Shown: positions 1 to 7,029 of the stretch, one piece after another
How the letters are laid out: each line of letters begins with the position of its first letter
Position numbering within the stretch: position 1 is the first letter of the stretch
Origin: Oceanospirillaceae bacterium
GTDB taxonomy: Bacteria; Pseudomonadota; Gammaproteobacteria; Pseudomonadales; Balneatricaceae
DNA: 24,124 nucleotides
NCBI GenBank assembly: GCA_003521845.1
Contig: DPHB01000038.1
Span: 8,630 to 32,753 of the forward strand
Direction of reading: 5' to 3'
Program-made: the position numbers and the translations under genes
Notes under the pieces: generated by a model
The model's input: the letters and a program-made list of their open reading frames with translations, nothing else
Told to the model about the DNA's origin: nothing
Database searches by the model: none

Positions 1-2028
1 GACCTGTGACGTGGCCTGAATATAAGGGTCATTTTCAGCCGCTTCATAATCAAAGGTATGATCGTCCACATCGTCAATGGTAGCCAAGTCTTGCTTTTGT
101 CGTAGCTGATTAATAGCATCTAGATACCATTGCTTTTCTTCTTGCCAAGCATTTTCACGCGTGGCTAGTTGTAGGCTAAGCATGTCTTGCTCTTGATCAC
201 GATAGTCTTTCACCTGCATGGCGTAGGCAAGGTCAGGATCTGCCTGGCTACGTTGTGCTTGTTGTTCTTGTAGTAAGGGTACAATTTGCGGCAAGTTGAT
301 GTAACGTGGATGATCTAAAGCGGCGACTTGATCCCAGGGTAGGGCATAGTCCAAGTTGCTTTCGCCAACCCGGCTATGGTCAATCAAGCTTGGTAAGATG
401 ACATCGGGAATCACACCTTGGTGTTGGGTGGACGCACCAGTGATACGGTAGAACTTGGCTTGGGTGTATTTTATTTGGCCTTGGCTAAGATCGGTTAGGG
501 TTTGTACCGTGCCCTTGCCATAGGTTTGGCCGCCCACAATTAAGGCGCGCTGGTAGTCTTGCAAGGCGGCGGCAAATATCTCCGATGCCGATGCACTAAT
601 ACGGTTGACGAGCACCGCCATAGGGCCTGCATAGATAAGGCTAGCATTACGGTCTTGGTGCTTTTCAATGTGCCCGTTGTTGTATTTAACCTGTACCGTC
701 GGGCCTTGTTCTATAAACAAGCCGGTAAGCTGATTGGCCTCAATTAACGAGCCGCCACCGTTGTTGCGTAGGTCCACAATGATGCCGTCTACGGCGGCTT
801 CGCGTAGCTCGGCGACCAGGTGAAACACGTCGCGCGAAGTACTGCGATAGTCCTTGTCCCCACGACGATAGCCGGCAAAATCAAAATAGAAGGTGGGTAG
901 TTTAATAACACCTATTTTGATGGGGCCAATGTCGGTTTCAAGTTCTACAATCTCTTGTGTTGCCGCCTGGTCTTCTAATTTTACTTTGTTGCGCGTTATC
1001 TGTAGCAGCTGGGGACGTTCTTGTAAATCACCGCCAGGTATCACTTGCAGTGTTACCACGCTGTCCTTGGGGCCGCGAATTAAGTTGACGACATCGTCCA
1101 AACGCCAGCCAACGACATCCACCATGTCTTCATCTTGTTGGGCTACACCCACAATATAATCTGCAGCCTTAAGCTCGCCGGCCTTATCCGCCGGACCCCC
1201 AACTACAATACGTACGATCTTGGTGTAGTCGTTTTCTCTTTGTAAAACCGCGCCAATGCCTTCCAGGGATAGGCTCATGTCGATGTTGAAGTCCTCGACA
1301 TTACGCGGAGACAAATAACTAGTGTGCGGATCGGTCACCATGGTGATGCTGTTAGCAATACTGGTAAACATATCTCGTTCATCTACTTGCGCTAAACGTT
1401 TAGCTTGGTTTTCATAACGTTTGACTAAGCGACTACGAATTTGCTCCCTTGTCTCGTTTTCAATTAAGCCGTTAATGAATTGATTTTTAAGCAATTTTCT
1501 CCACAGATTTTGTAGGGCCGCCAAATTAGCTTGGCGCGGCTGCTGACTGGCGTCAATAGCCAGTTCTTCTTGGCGTGCAAAATCAAAACCCTGGCTAGGG
1601 TCTTGCAACCAATCAAGATTGAAGTCGACCGCCTGCATACGTCTTTGTTGCATCAGGTTAAACAGGTCTACCAATGGCGCTAATTGGCCTTTACTAAGCT
1701 GTTCGTCCAGCTGGCTCGATAGGTGTTGATAGGCCTTGAGATCTTCTTGCGCTAGATAAATACGTTGCGGGTCAATAGCGTTAAGGTATTGTTGGTAGAC
1801 GTCAGCGGCAAAGTCGTCGTTGATAGCGCGAGTTTGATAGTGCTGACGCTCGATGAACTGCAATATTTCTTGGGTAATTTGGCCCTGATCTGGAGTACTA
1901 GCCAGGGTAGGCGGTAAGTGACTATCAGCGCTTGTGGCCTGACTTGTGGCGCTGAATATAAGGCCCAGAGTTAGGGCCTTTAAGGCGTCTAGATGTTTGT
2001 GTAGGTGGTGGCTAAATCTTTGTTGCAT
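1..2028 (-). CDS. prc: Carboxy-terminal (tail-specific) processing protease Prc/Tsp, 3' end outside window
   Basis: Periplasmic S41-family serine protease that degrades proteins from their C-termini, including tagged or misprocessed envelope proteins. Translating the minus strand from the ATG at 2028 gives 676 codons open to the window edge; the family is around 680-720 residues, so only a short tail is missing. Visible parts: a hydrophobic N-terminus (ALTLGLIFSATSQATSA) consistent with a signal peptide; an N-terminal Tsp region with DPQRIYLAQEDL; a PDZ region around residues 240-345 containing GGPADKAGELKAADYIVGV; and the protease core with NRISASASEIFAAALQDY near residues 475-493, followed by QTYGKGTVQT. 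These carry the Ser/Lys dyad (serine within SASAS at 478-482, lysine in YGKGTVQ). The start has no clear Shine-Dalgarno sequence. It is divergent from apeB across 178 bases. The function is certain from the motifs; substrates in this organism are not visible. Confidence 0.95.
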   Translation of the reverse strand, partial: MQQRFSHHLHKHLDALKALTLGLIFSATSQATSADSHLPPTLASTPDQGQITQEILQFIERQHYQTRAINDDFAADVYQQYLNAIDPQRIYLAQEDLKAYQHLSSQLDEQLSKGQLAPLVDLFNLMQQRRMQAVDFNLDWLQDPSQGFDFARQEELAIDASQQPRQANLAALQNLWRKLLKNQFINGLIENETREQIRSRLVKRYENQAKRLAQVDERDMFTSIANSITMVTDPHTSYLSPRNVEDFNIDMSLSLEGIGAVLQRENDYTKIVRIVVGGPADKAGELKAADYIVGVAQQDEDMVDVVGWRLDDVVNLIRGPKDSVVTLQVIPGGDLQERPQLLQITRNKVKLEDQAATQEIVELETDIGPIKIGVIKLPTFYFDFAGYRRGDKDYRSTSRDVFHLVAELREAAVDGIIVDLRNNGGGSLIEANQLTGLFIEQGPTVQVKYNNGHIEKHQDRNASLIYAGPMAVLVNRISASASEIFAAALQDYQRALIVGGQTYGKGTVQTLTDLSQGQIKYTQAKFYRITGASTQHQGVIPDVILPSLIDHSRVGESNLDYALPWDQVAALDHPRYINLPQIVPLLQEQQAQRSQADPDLAYAMQVKDYRDQEQDMLSLQLATRENAWQEEKQWYLDAINQLRQKQDLATIDDVDDHTFDYEAAENDPYIQATSQV

Positions 2029-2206
2029 ATAAACTATTACTGTTGGTGGCCAAGGTCTGCTTCCATCTTAACCTATAGCAGGAGGAGAACACCATAAGCG
2101 CTGCTTGTTAGACTGCATTTATGACTTAATTGTGGCACACTTGAGCACTAAAACTTGAGTGCGAGTTAGCGCACTGTGACACCTAAACCGAGATACGTTT
2201 ACCATC
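2029..2206. other. Divergent intergenic region prc/apeB
   Basis: This region holds the 5' ends of both divergent genes. The clearest structure is a perfect 6-bp inverted repeat, AGTGCG/CGCACT, at 2158-2163 and 2170-2175 with a 6-base loop, about 30 bases before the apeB start. It could be an operator or a leader hairpin. The heptamer ACTTGAG occurs twice just before it (2139-2159 region). I could not pick convincing -35/-10 pairs for either gene. No small ORF with a credible start was found. Confidence 0.4.
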
Positions 2207-3496
2207 ATGATAAAACACGCAGACAGCCTTAATGACCTCTTGGCATTTCTACAACAATCACCGACACCGTTTCATGCTGTGGAAGAGATGCGGCAACGCC
2301 TATTGGGTGCTGGCTTTCGGGCCTTAGATCCGGCCCAAGACTGGGACTTGCGTGATGGGCATGGTTATTTTGTGGAACGTAATGATTCTTCCATTGTTGC
2401 TTTCCGAATGTCTGAAGATCCCGGTAACCATCGTTTGCATATGATTGGTGCCCATACGGATAGCCCATGTTTACGCGTTAAGCCAAATCCTGAAATGCAT
2501 AAACAAGGTTATCAACAGTTAGGTGTTGAAGTGTATGGTGGGCCATTATTGCACCCTTGGTTTGACCGCGACCTATCCTTAGCGGGCCGGGTTGTCGGGC
2601 GCCGAGCCAACGGCCAACTGGAGAGCGCATTAATCGATTTTAAGCGTCCTATCGCTTGTATTCCCAGTTTGGCTATCCACTTAAATCGAGAGGCTAATAA
2701 GGGCAGTAGTATTAATGCCCAAACAGATCTGCCTGTGTTACTCGGGCAGGAGCTGGGTGATGATTTTAACTTGCGTCAGTTGTTGCAGGAACATTTGCAG
2801 GAGCAAGGTCAGGAATTCACACAAATATTGGATTACGAGTTGAGCTTTTATGATACCCAGGCTCCGGCTATGGTTGGTTGGCAGCAAGAATTTGTGGCTA
2901 GCGCCCGCTTGGATAATTTGCTTAGCTGTTATGTAGGCTTGCAAGCTCTATTGCAAGCCTCTAGCAAGCAGGGCATGTTGTTAGTATGCAACGATCACGA
3001 AGAGGTTGGCAGCCAGACGGCAGAAGGTGCGCAGGGTAATTTTTTGATGTCAGTGTTGCAGCGCATGTACCCGGTGGCAGAAAAAATGCATCAGGTGTTG
3101 CATCAATCGGTACTGGTGTCTACCGATAACGCCCATGGGGTACACCCAAATTTTGCTAACAAACACGATGATCAACATGGACCTAAGCTGAATGCGGGCC
3201 CAGTGATCAAGATTAACGCCAATCAGCGCTATGCCACCAACGCACTAACAAGCTCTTTAATTCGAGTGTTGGCTGAACAACAAAACGTGCCAGTACAAGC
3301 CTTTGTGGTGCGCAGTGATATGGGCTGTGGAAGTACCATTGGGCCAATCACTGCTGCCCAGCTGGGTATTAAAACCATTGATTTGGGTATGCCGACCTTT
3401 GCTATGCATTCTATTCGTGAAACGGCAGGTAGCCATGATGTGATTACCACCATTGCTTTGTTGCAGGCCTTTTATGAAACCAATATTAAGGTCTAG
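2207..3496 (+). CDS. apeB: M18-family metalloaminopeptidase ApeB
   Basis: Cytoplasmic dinuclear zinc aminopeptidase (aspartyl aminopeptidase-like clan) that removes N-terminal residues from peptides. The 429-residue length matches the Pseudomonas ApeB type. Metal and catalytic motifs appear in family order: GAHTDSP with His83, SARLDNL with Asp236, NDHEEVGS with Glu265/Glu266, STDNAHG with Asp307, and PTFAMHSIRE with His401. The sections around NKHDDQHGPKLNAGPV (317-333) and SDMGCGSTIGP (370-380) are also typical of M18. The ATG at 2207 gives the normal N-terminus (SLNDLLAFLQQSPTPFHAV), although the upstream sequence has only a weak GAG as ribosome site. The flavin reductase-like gene starts 2 bases after the stop, so the two are very likely cotranscribed. 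Identification is secure; the physiological peptide substrates are not known. Confidence 0.95.
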   Translation: MIKHADSLNDLLAFLQQSPTPFHAVEEMRQRLLGAGFRALDPAQDWDLRDGHGYFVERNDSSIVAFRMSEDPGNHRLHMIGAHTDSPCLRVKPNPEMHKQGYQQLGVEVYGGPLLHPWFDRDLSLAGRVVGRRANGQLESALIDFKRPIACIPSLAIHLNREANKGSSINAQTDLPVLLGQELGDDFNLRQLLQEHLQEQGQEFTQILDYELSFYDTQAPAMVGWQQEFVASARLDNLLSCYVGLQALLQASSKQGMLLVCNDHEEVGSQTAEGAQGNFLMSVLQRMYPVAEKMHQVLHQSVLVSTDNAHGVHPNFANKHDDQHGPKLNAGPVIKINANQRYATNALTSSLIRVLAEQQNVPVQAFVVRSDMGCGSTIGPITAAQLGIKTIDLGMPTFAMHSIRETAGSHDVITTIALLQAFYETNIKV

Positions 3497-3498
3497 TC

Positions 3499-4137
3499 AT
3501 GTTATCTAATGAGGCCCATGCAGGTACACAATGGCATAGTTTTGATCCTGCCCAAGGGCACGGTTTAAAGCACGACCCTATGAAGGCCATCGTGGCACCG
3601 CGACCCATAGCTTGGGTGGCTAGTTTGAATGACCAGGGTGTGCATAACTTGGCGCCTTATAGCTTTTTTAATTTGCTTAGTGCTAAGCCACCTTTGCTAA
3701 TGTTTTCTAGTGAAGGTAGTAAAGATAGCTTACGTAATATCGCACAAACGGGCGAGTTTACAGTTAATCTGGTCACGCAAGCTAACATGGCATCCATGAA
3801 CCTGTCGTCAGCATCTGTGGGCCCTGAAGTGGATGAGTTTGCACTGACGCGAGTGCCTTGGTTAAAGGGCGACCTAGTGGCTGCCAGACGGGTCATGACA
3901 AGTCCCGTGAACATGGAATGCAAACTGGTCGAAATCAAACCCTTAGAAGACCTAGATGGTCGGGTTTTGGCCGCTAGTATGGTTATCGGTCAGATAGTGC
4001 GTGTGCATATAAATCAAGACTATTTGCAAGACGGCTTGTTTAGCATCACCGCTGCCGGTACTGTGGCTAGGGCAGGATACCGTGGTGATTATGTGCCCGT
4101 GGACCGGGTGCAGGAGTTATTACGCCCGCGTGATTAG
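3499..4137 (+). CDS. Flavin reductase-like (DIM6/NTAB family) FMN-binding protein
   Basis: This 212-residue protein has the split-barrel fold of flavin reductase-like proteins. Recognisable parts are MKAIVAPRPIAWVASL (about residues 28-43), the FMN-contacting NLAPYSFFNLLSAKPP segment (about 50-65), the FTVNLV strand (about 87-92), and a C-terminal GLFSITAAGTVARAGYRGDY typical of the subgroup with unknown partners. Such proteins bind FMN and may supply reduced flavin or act as oxidoreductases; the real substrate cannot be read from the sequence. The ATG lies 2 bases after the apeB stop, so translation is probably coupled. Its stop codon overlaps the 3' end of hrpB, which runs the other way. 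There is no recognisable two-component monooxygenase partner nearby. Confidence 0.85.
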   Translation: MLSNEAHAGTQWHSFDPAQGHGLKHDPMKAIVAPRPIAWVASLNDQGVHNLAPYSFFNLLSAKPPLLMFSSEGSKDSLRNIAQTGEFTVNLVTQANMASMNLSSASVGPEVDEFALTRVPWLKGDLVAARRVMTSPVNMECKLVEIKPLEDLDGRVLAASMVIGQIVRVHINQDYLQDGLFSITAAGTVARAGYRGDYVPVDRVQELLRPRD

Positions 4138-6635
4138 TGACCTTGCCCTAAACGCTTTTTCGTTTTAGCTGTTGCCAGCGCGCTAAGGGGGTCATCTGGC
4201 CAGGGGTGTTTTGGGTAGCGCCCCTTCATTTCTTTTTTCACTTCCTGGTAGGCATTGCGCCAGAAATAAGCCAAGTCCTGGGAAATCGCCAAAGGGCGCC
4301 CAGCGGGTGATAGTAGGTGTACTTGCAGGTTGACATTGTAGGCCACTTTTGGGGTCTCTTGCATGCCAAACAGCTCTTGTAATTTTACCGCCAACACTGG
4401 TGGTTGCTGACTATAGTCGATGCTGTGGCTGTTGCCCGATGGCACCTGTACTCTGCTCGGAACTAGCCTTTTCATATCTTGTTGCTGGGCAAAACTTAGC
4501 TGATTCTGAAGTATGTCTAGAAGGTCCAGTTTGGCTAGTTGTTTAGCACTATTAATGCCGTTCAGATAGGGGCCTAGCCAAGCCTCTACATGTTCGGTGA
4601 GCCATTGCTGGCTTAAGTCTGGCCAAGGTTGCTCATGTGCGTTGGCGTGGCTATAAAGCAAGTGTAAGCGCGCCAGCCATTGGCTTACCGGGCTAGACCA
4701 ATTTAGCGCTGCCAGTCCCGTGTCAGCTAGGTAATCGCACACCGCTTGGGTTTTTGCTTGGTCAGCAACCTGTCGACTTTGACCCTGCTGTAGCAATAGC
4801 TGATTGAGCCGGCGTGCCTGAAAGACGTCTAGGCGATCGGTCTGTTTGTTCCACTGACAAACCGCTGAATCTTCTATTAGGTGTGGTATAGCGTGTTCTA
4901 TGTTGGCCAAAGACAAGCCCAAATAGCTGGAAATTTGATCACGGCTTTGCTGTGCCATAGCGAAGGTGTTAACCACAACTAGGTAATCTGGAGCGGCAGC
5001 TCTACTGGGCCACAGCAGCTGTACACCGCGGCCGTTGGCCAATTTATAGTTGACCTTATCGGCCTGTTGATTTTGTTTTTGGCCTATACGGTCTGGCCAA
5101 GCCCGAGCGAGTGCAGTTGCCAGCCAATGGTCATCTTTGTGGTGTTTTGAGTTGCTGTAAGGTAGGCGTTTTGCGCGTTGCTGCAGTTGTGTGGCTAGGC
5201 GCTGTTGTGCTTGGCTTAATGGTTGCAATAAGGCCTCGCTGATATCAGCTTTAGCCTGTCGCTGTGGTTGTTCTAGCTGGCTTATTAGTTGGCATGTAGT
5301 GCCTAGCTGGCCTAGGTCGATGCCACTAATGAGTACTTGAGCCAAGCGTGGCTCAATGCCGCTGGCAGCTAAACGCTGGCCATGTGCCGTAAGGGCAAGG
5401 CCGTGTTCTAGTGGTGTCACCGCCTGCAGTTGTTCTAATAGACCTACTGCTTGTTGCCATGCGCCAGCGGAAGGGGTGTCCAGCCAATCCAGTTCATCCA
5501 TATGACTATAACCACAGGCTAATAGCTGTAGCACTAAACTACTTAGGTCGGAGTTTTTTATGGCGGCTTGGCTTTGCTGGGCCAGAGCTTGCTGTTGGGT
5601 TTCACTCCATTGCCGATAACAATGGCCAGCTTGTAAACGGCCAGCACGGCCAGCGCGTTGGGTGGCTGAGGCGGCACTAATCATGCGCGTATGTAGGCGT
5701 GTGAGGCCGCTACCCGCCTCAAATAGTGCCTGCTTGTGCAAACCGCTGTCGATGACACAACCAATGCCATCAATTGTAAGGCTGGTTTCGGCGATATTGG
5801 TAGCCAAAACGACCTTACGTTGTCCTGCCTGAGGGGCACTGATTGCTTGTCGTTGTTCTGCTAAAGTTAGCTTGCCGTACAGGGGATAAATGCTGAGGCT
5901 ATTACCCTCTAGGTGGCGCAGCTCTTGATGCAACCTGTGGATGTCAGCTTGACCTGGAATAAATACCAAAATGTTACCTGCTTGGTCAGCCAATGCTTGC
6001 GCTACACTTTGCGCCCATACCTGTAAGCGTTGCCTGGGTTCAGGTGTAGCGGCTAAATAGTGATAACTGATAGGGAACTGGCGACCCTCACTCACAATGA
6101 CCGGCACAGGGTCGAGATATTGTGCGAGTTTGTCGGTCTCCAAGGTGGCAGACATAATTAATAAATTTACCGGGTCTGCGTCGCGAAATAAGGCGTTGCT
6201 TTGTAAGCATAAACTGAGGCCAAGATCGGCAGCCAAACTGCGTTCATGGAACTCGTCAAAGATGATGGTATGCACGCCTTCCAAACTGGGGTCAGTTTGC
6301 AATAAGCGTAACAGGACACCTTCGGTAATGATTTCCAAACGCGTATGTTTGCCCACCTGGTTATCTTGACGCATACGATAACCGATACGGCCACCGGGCT
6401 TTTCTGCAATTTGTTGAGACAAAAACTCAGCGGTGTTTTTGACCGCAAGACGGCGTGGTTCTAGTAACAATATGCGGCTCGAGCCGTGAGGATCTTGGTC
6501 TGCAAGCTGTTGTAACAGGTGCAAGGGAACTTGCGTCGTTTTGCCGGCCCCAGGAGGAGCTACGAGAATGGCGCGTTGGTGTTGGGTAAGGGCTGCATCA
6601 ATTGCCCCCAGCACTTCTGTAACGGGAAGTTTCAC
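4134..6635 (-). CDS. hrpB: ATP-dependent RNA helicase HrpB (DEAH-type)
   Basis: Cytoplasmic DExH-box helicase of the HrpA/HrpB group; its biological role in bacteria is poorly defined. The 833-residue length is usual. Motifs seen: Walker A APPGAGKT (26-33), EPRRLAVK (motif Ia, about 59-66), DEFHER in place of DEAH (127-132, characteristic of HrpB), SATLE (162-166), ATNIAETSLTIDG (278-290), and QRAGRAGR (326-333). The C-terminal HrpB domain ends with PAGRPLAISQDLAYFW and KGRYPKHPWPDDP, the usual tail. The start is GTG at 6635, giving MKLPVTEVL; this matches the family N-terminus. It lies 12 bases after the stop of the small RAM-domain gene, so the two likely form one transcript. The last 4 bases overlap the convergent flavin reductase-like gene. 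Confidence 0.95.
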   Translation of the reverse strand: MKLPVTEVLGAIDAALTQHQRAILVAPPGAGKTTQVPLHLLQQLADQDPHGSSRILLLEPRRLAVKNTAEFLSQQIAEKPGGRIGYRMRQDNQVGKHTRLEIITEGVLLRLLQTDPSLEGVHTIIFDEFHERSLAADLGLSLCLQSNALFRDADPVNLLIMSATLETDKLAQYLDPVPVIVSEGRQFPISYHYLAATPEPRQRLQVWAQSVAQALADQAGNILVFIPGQADIHRLHQELRHLEGNSLSIYPLYGKLTLAEQRQAISAPQAGQRKVVLATNIAETSLTIDGIGCVIDSGLHKQALFEAGSGLTRLHTRMISAASATQRAGRAGRLQAGHCYRQWSETQQQALAQQSQAAIKNSDLSSLVLQLLACGYSHMDELDWLDTPSAGAWQQAVGLLEQLQAVTPLEHGLALTAHGQRLAASGIEPRLAQVLISGIDLGQLGTTCQLISQLEQPQRQAKADISEALLQPLSQAQQRLATQLQQRAKRLPYSNSKHHKDDHWLATALARAWPDRIGQKQNQQADKVNYKLANGRGVQLLWPSRAAAPDYLVVVNTFAMAQQSRDQISSYLGLSLANIEHAIPHLIEDSAVCQWNKQTDRLDVFQARRLNQLLLQQGQSRQVADQAKTQAVCDYLADTGLAALNWSSPVSQWLARLHLLYSHANAHEQPWPDLSQQWLTEHVEAWLGPYLNGINSAKQLAKLDLLDILQNQLSFAQQQDMKRLVPSRVQVPSGNSHSIDYSQQPPVLAVKLQELFGMQETPKVAYNVNLQVHLLSPAGRPLAISQDLAYFWRNAYQEVKKEMKGRYPKHPWPDDPLSALATAKTKKRLGQGH

Positions 6636-6647
6636 AATAAAGACTGA

Positions 6648-6884
6648 TTAAAAAGCCTTGAAGGTGAGAGTGGTGAGAGAACGGGATATACCTTCGATAT
6701 TCAGCAGGTTGTCGTTAATGTAACGGCCTACATCTTCATTGGCAGGAATATAGATTTTCATTAGCAAATCATAGTCACCGCTTGTGGAATAGAGCTCTGA
6801 TGCTATTTCACGCTCATAGATGGCATCGGCAACGGCGTAGGTTTGACCAGGGTTACAGCGAATTTGAACGAATACACAAGCCAT
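6648..6884 (-). CDS. Stand-alone Lrp/AsnC ligand-binding (RAM) domain protein
   Basis: This 78-residue protein corresponds to the C-terminal alpha-beta ligand-binding domain of Lrp/AsnC regulators without any helix-turn-helix. Supporting segments are FVQIRCNPGQTYAVADAIY, then STSGDYDLLMKIYIP (the Lrp-type G-D-D/Y-D-L strand) and the final IEGISRSLTTLTFKAF, which resembles the I-x-R-T/S-x-T end of the domain. Such solo domains usually form dimers or octamers that bind amino acids or small effectors; no DNA binding is expected from this protein alone. The start is ATG at 6884 with AGGA 7 bases upstream. It is the first gene of a probable two-gene unit with hrpB. No functional link between the two products is evident from the sequence. 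Confidence 0.85.
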   Translation of the reverse strand: MACVFVQIRCNPGQTYAVADAIYEREIASELYSTSGDYDLLMKIYIPANEDVGRYINDNLLNIEGISRSLTTLTFKAF

Positions 6885-6956
6885 AATTTTTTCCTATATA
6901 AATGGCAGATAAGGCGAGCCCTTTGCCTGCTTCGTGCAAGGGTCTTAGATGGCTTT

Positions 6957-6986
6957 ATTGTACACCTATTGCGCAATGATAGACAA
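6957..6986 (-). promoter_or_regulatory. Candidate sigma-70 promoter for the RAM-domain gene and hrpB
   Basis: Reading the minus strand, TTGTCT (6986-6981) and TACAAT (6962-6957) are separated by 18 bases, a fair match to the -35 and -10 consensus. Transcription would begin near 6950 and leave about 66 bases of leader before the start at 6884. The -35 box overlaps the T-run of the upstream MCP terminator. This is inferred from pattern only. Confidence 0.4.
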
Positions 6987-7012
6987 AAAACGGCCTCCAT
7001 AGAGACCGTTTT
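6985..7012 (-). terminator. Rho-independent terminator of the MCP gene
   Basis: On the minus strand the arms AAAACGGTCTC and GAGGCCGTTTT pair over 11 positions with a single G-U wobble, leaving a short loop, and are followed by TTTTTTGT. It starts 18 bases after the stop codon of the MCP, the expected place for an intrinsic terminator. It separates the chemotaxis locus from the downstream RAM-domain/hrpB unit. Confidence 0.85.
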
Positions 7013-7029
7013 GTCGCGCTAAAGAGAGA

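Noticed and set aside
559..1159. Two short plus-strand frames within prc
   Set aside because: They are antisense to the PDZ and protease core, whose reading frame on the minus strand is continuous and carries all Prc motifs.
2080..2115. Strong AGGAGGAG sequence on the plus strand upstream of apeB
   Set aside because: No ATG, GTG or TTG at a suitable distance opens a meaningful frame; the sequence after it soon meets a stop, so no leader peptide is claimed.
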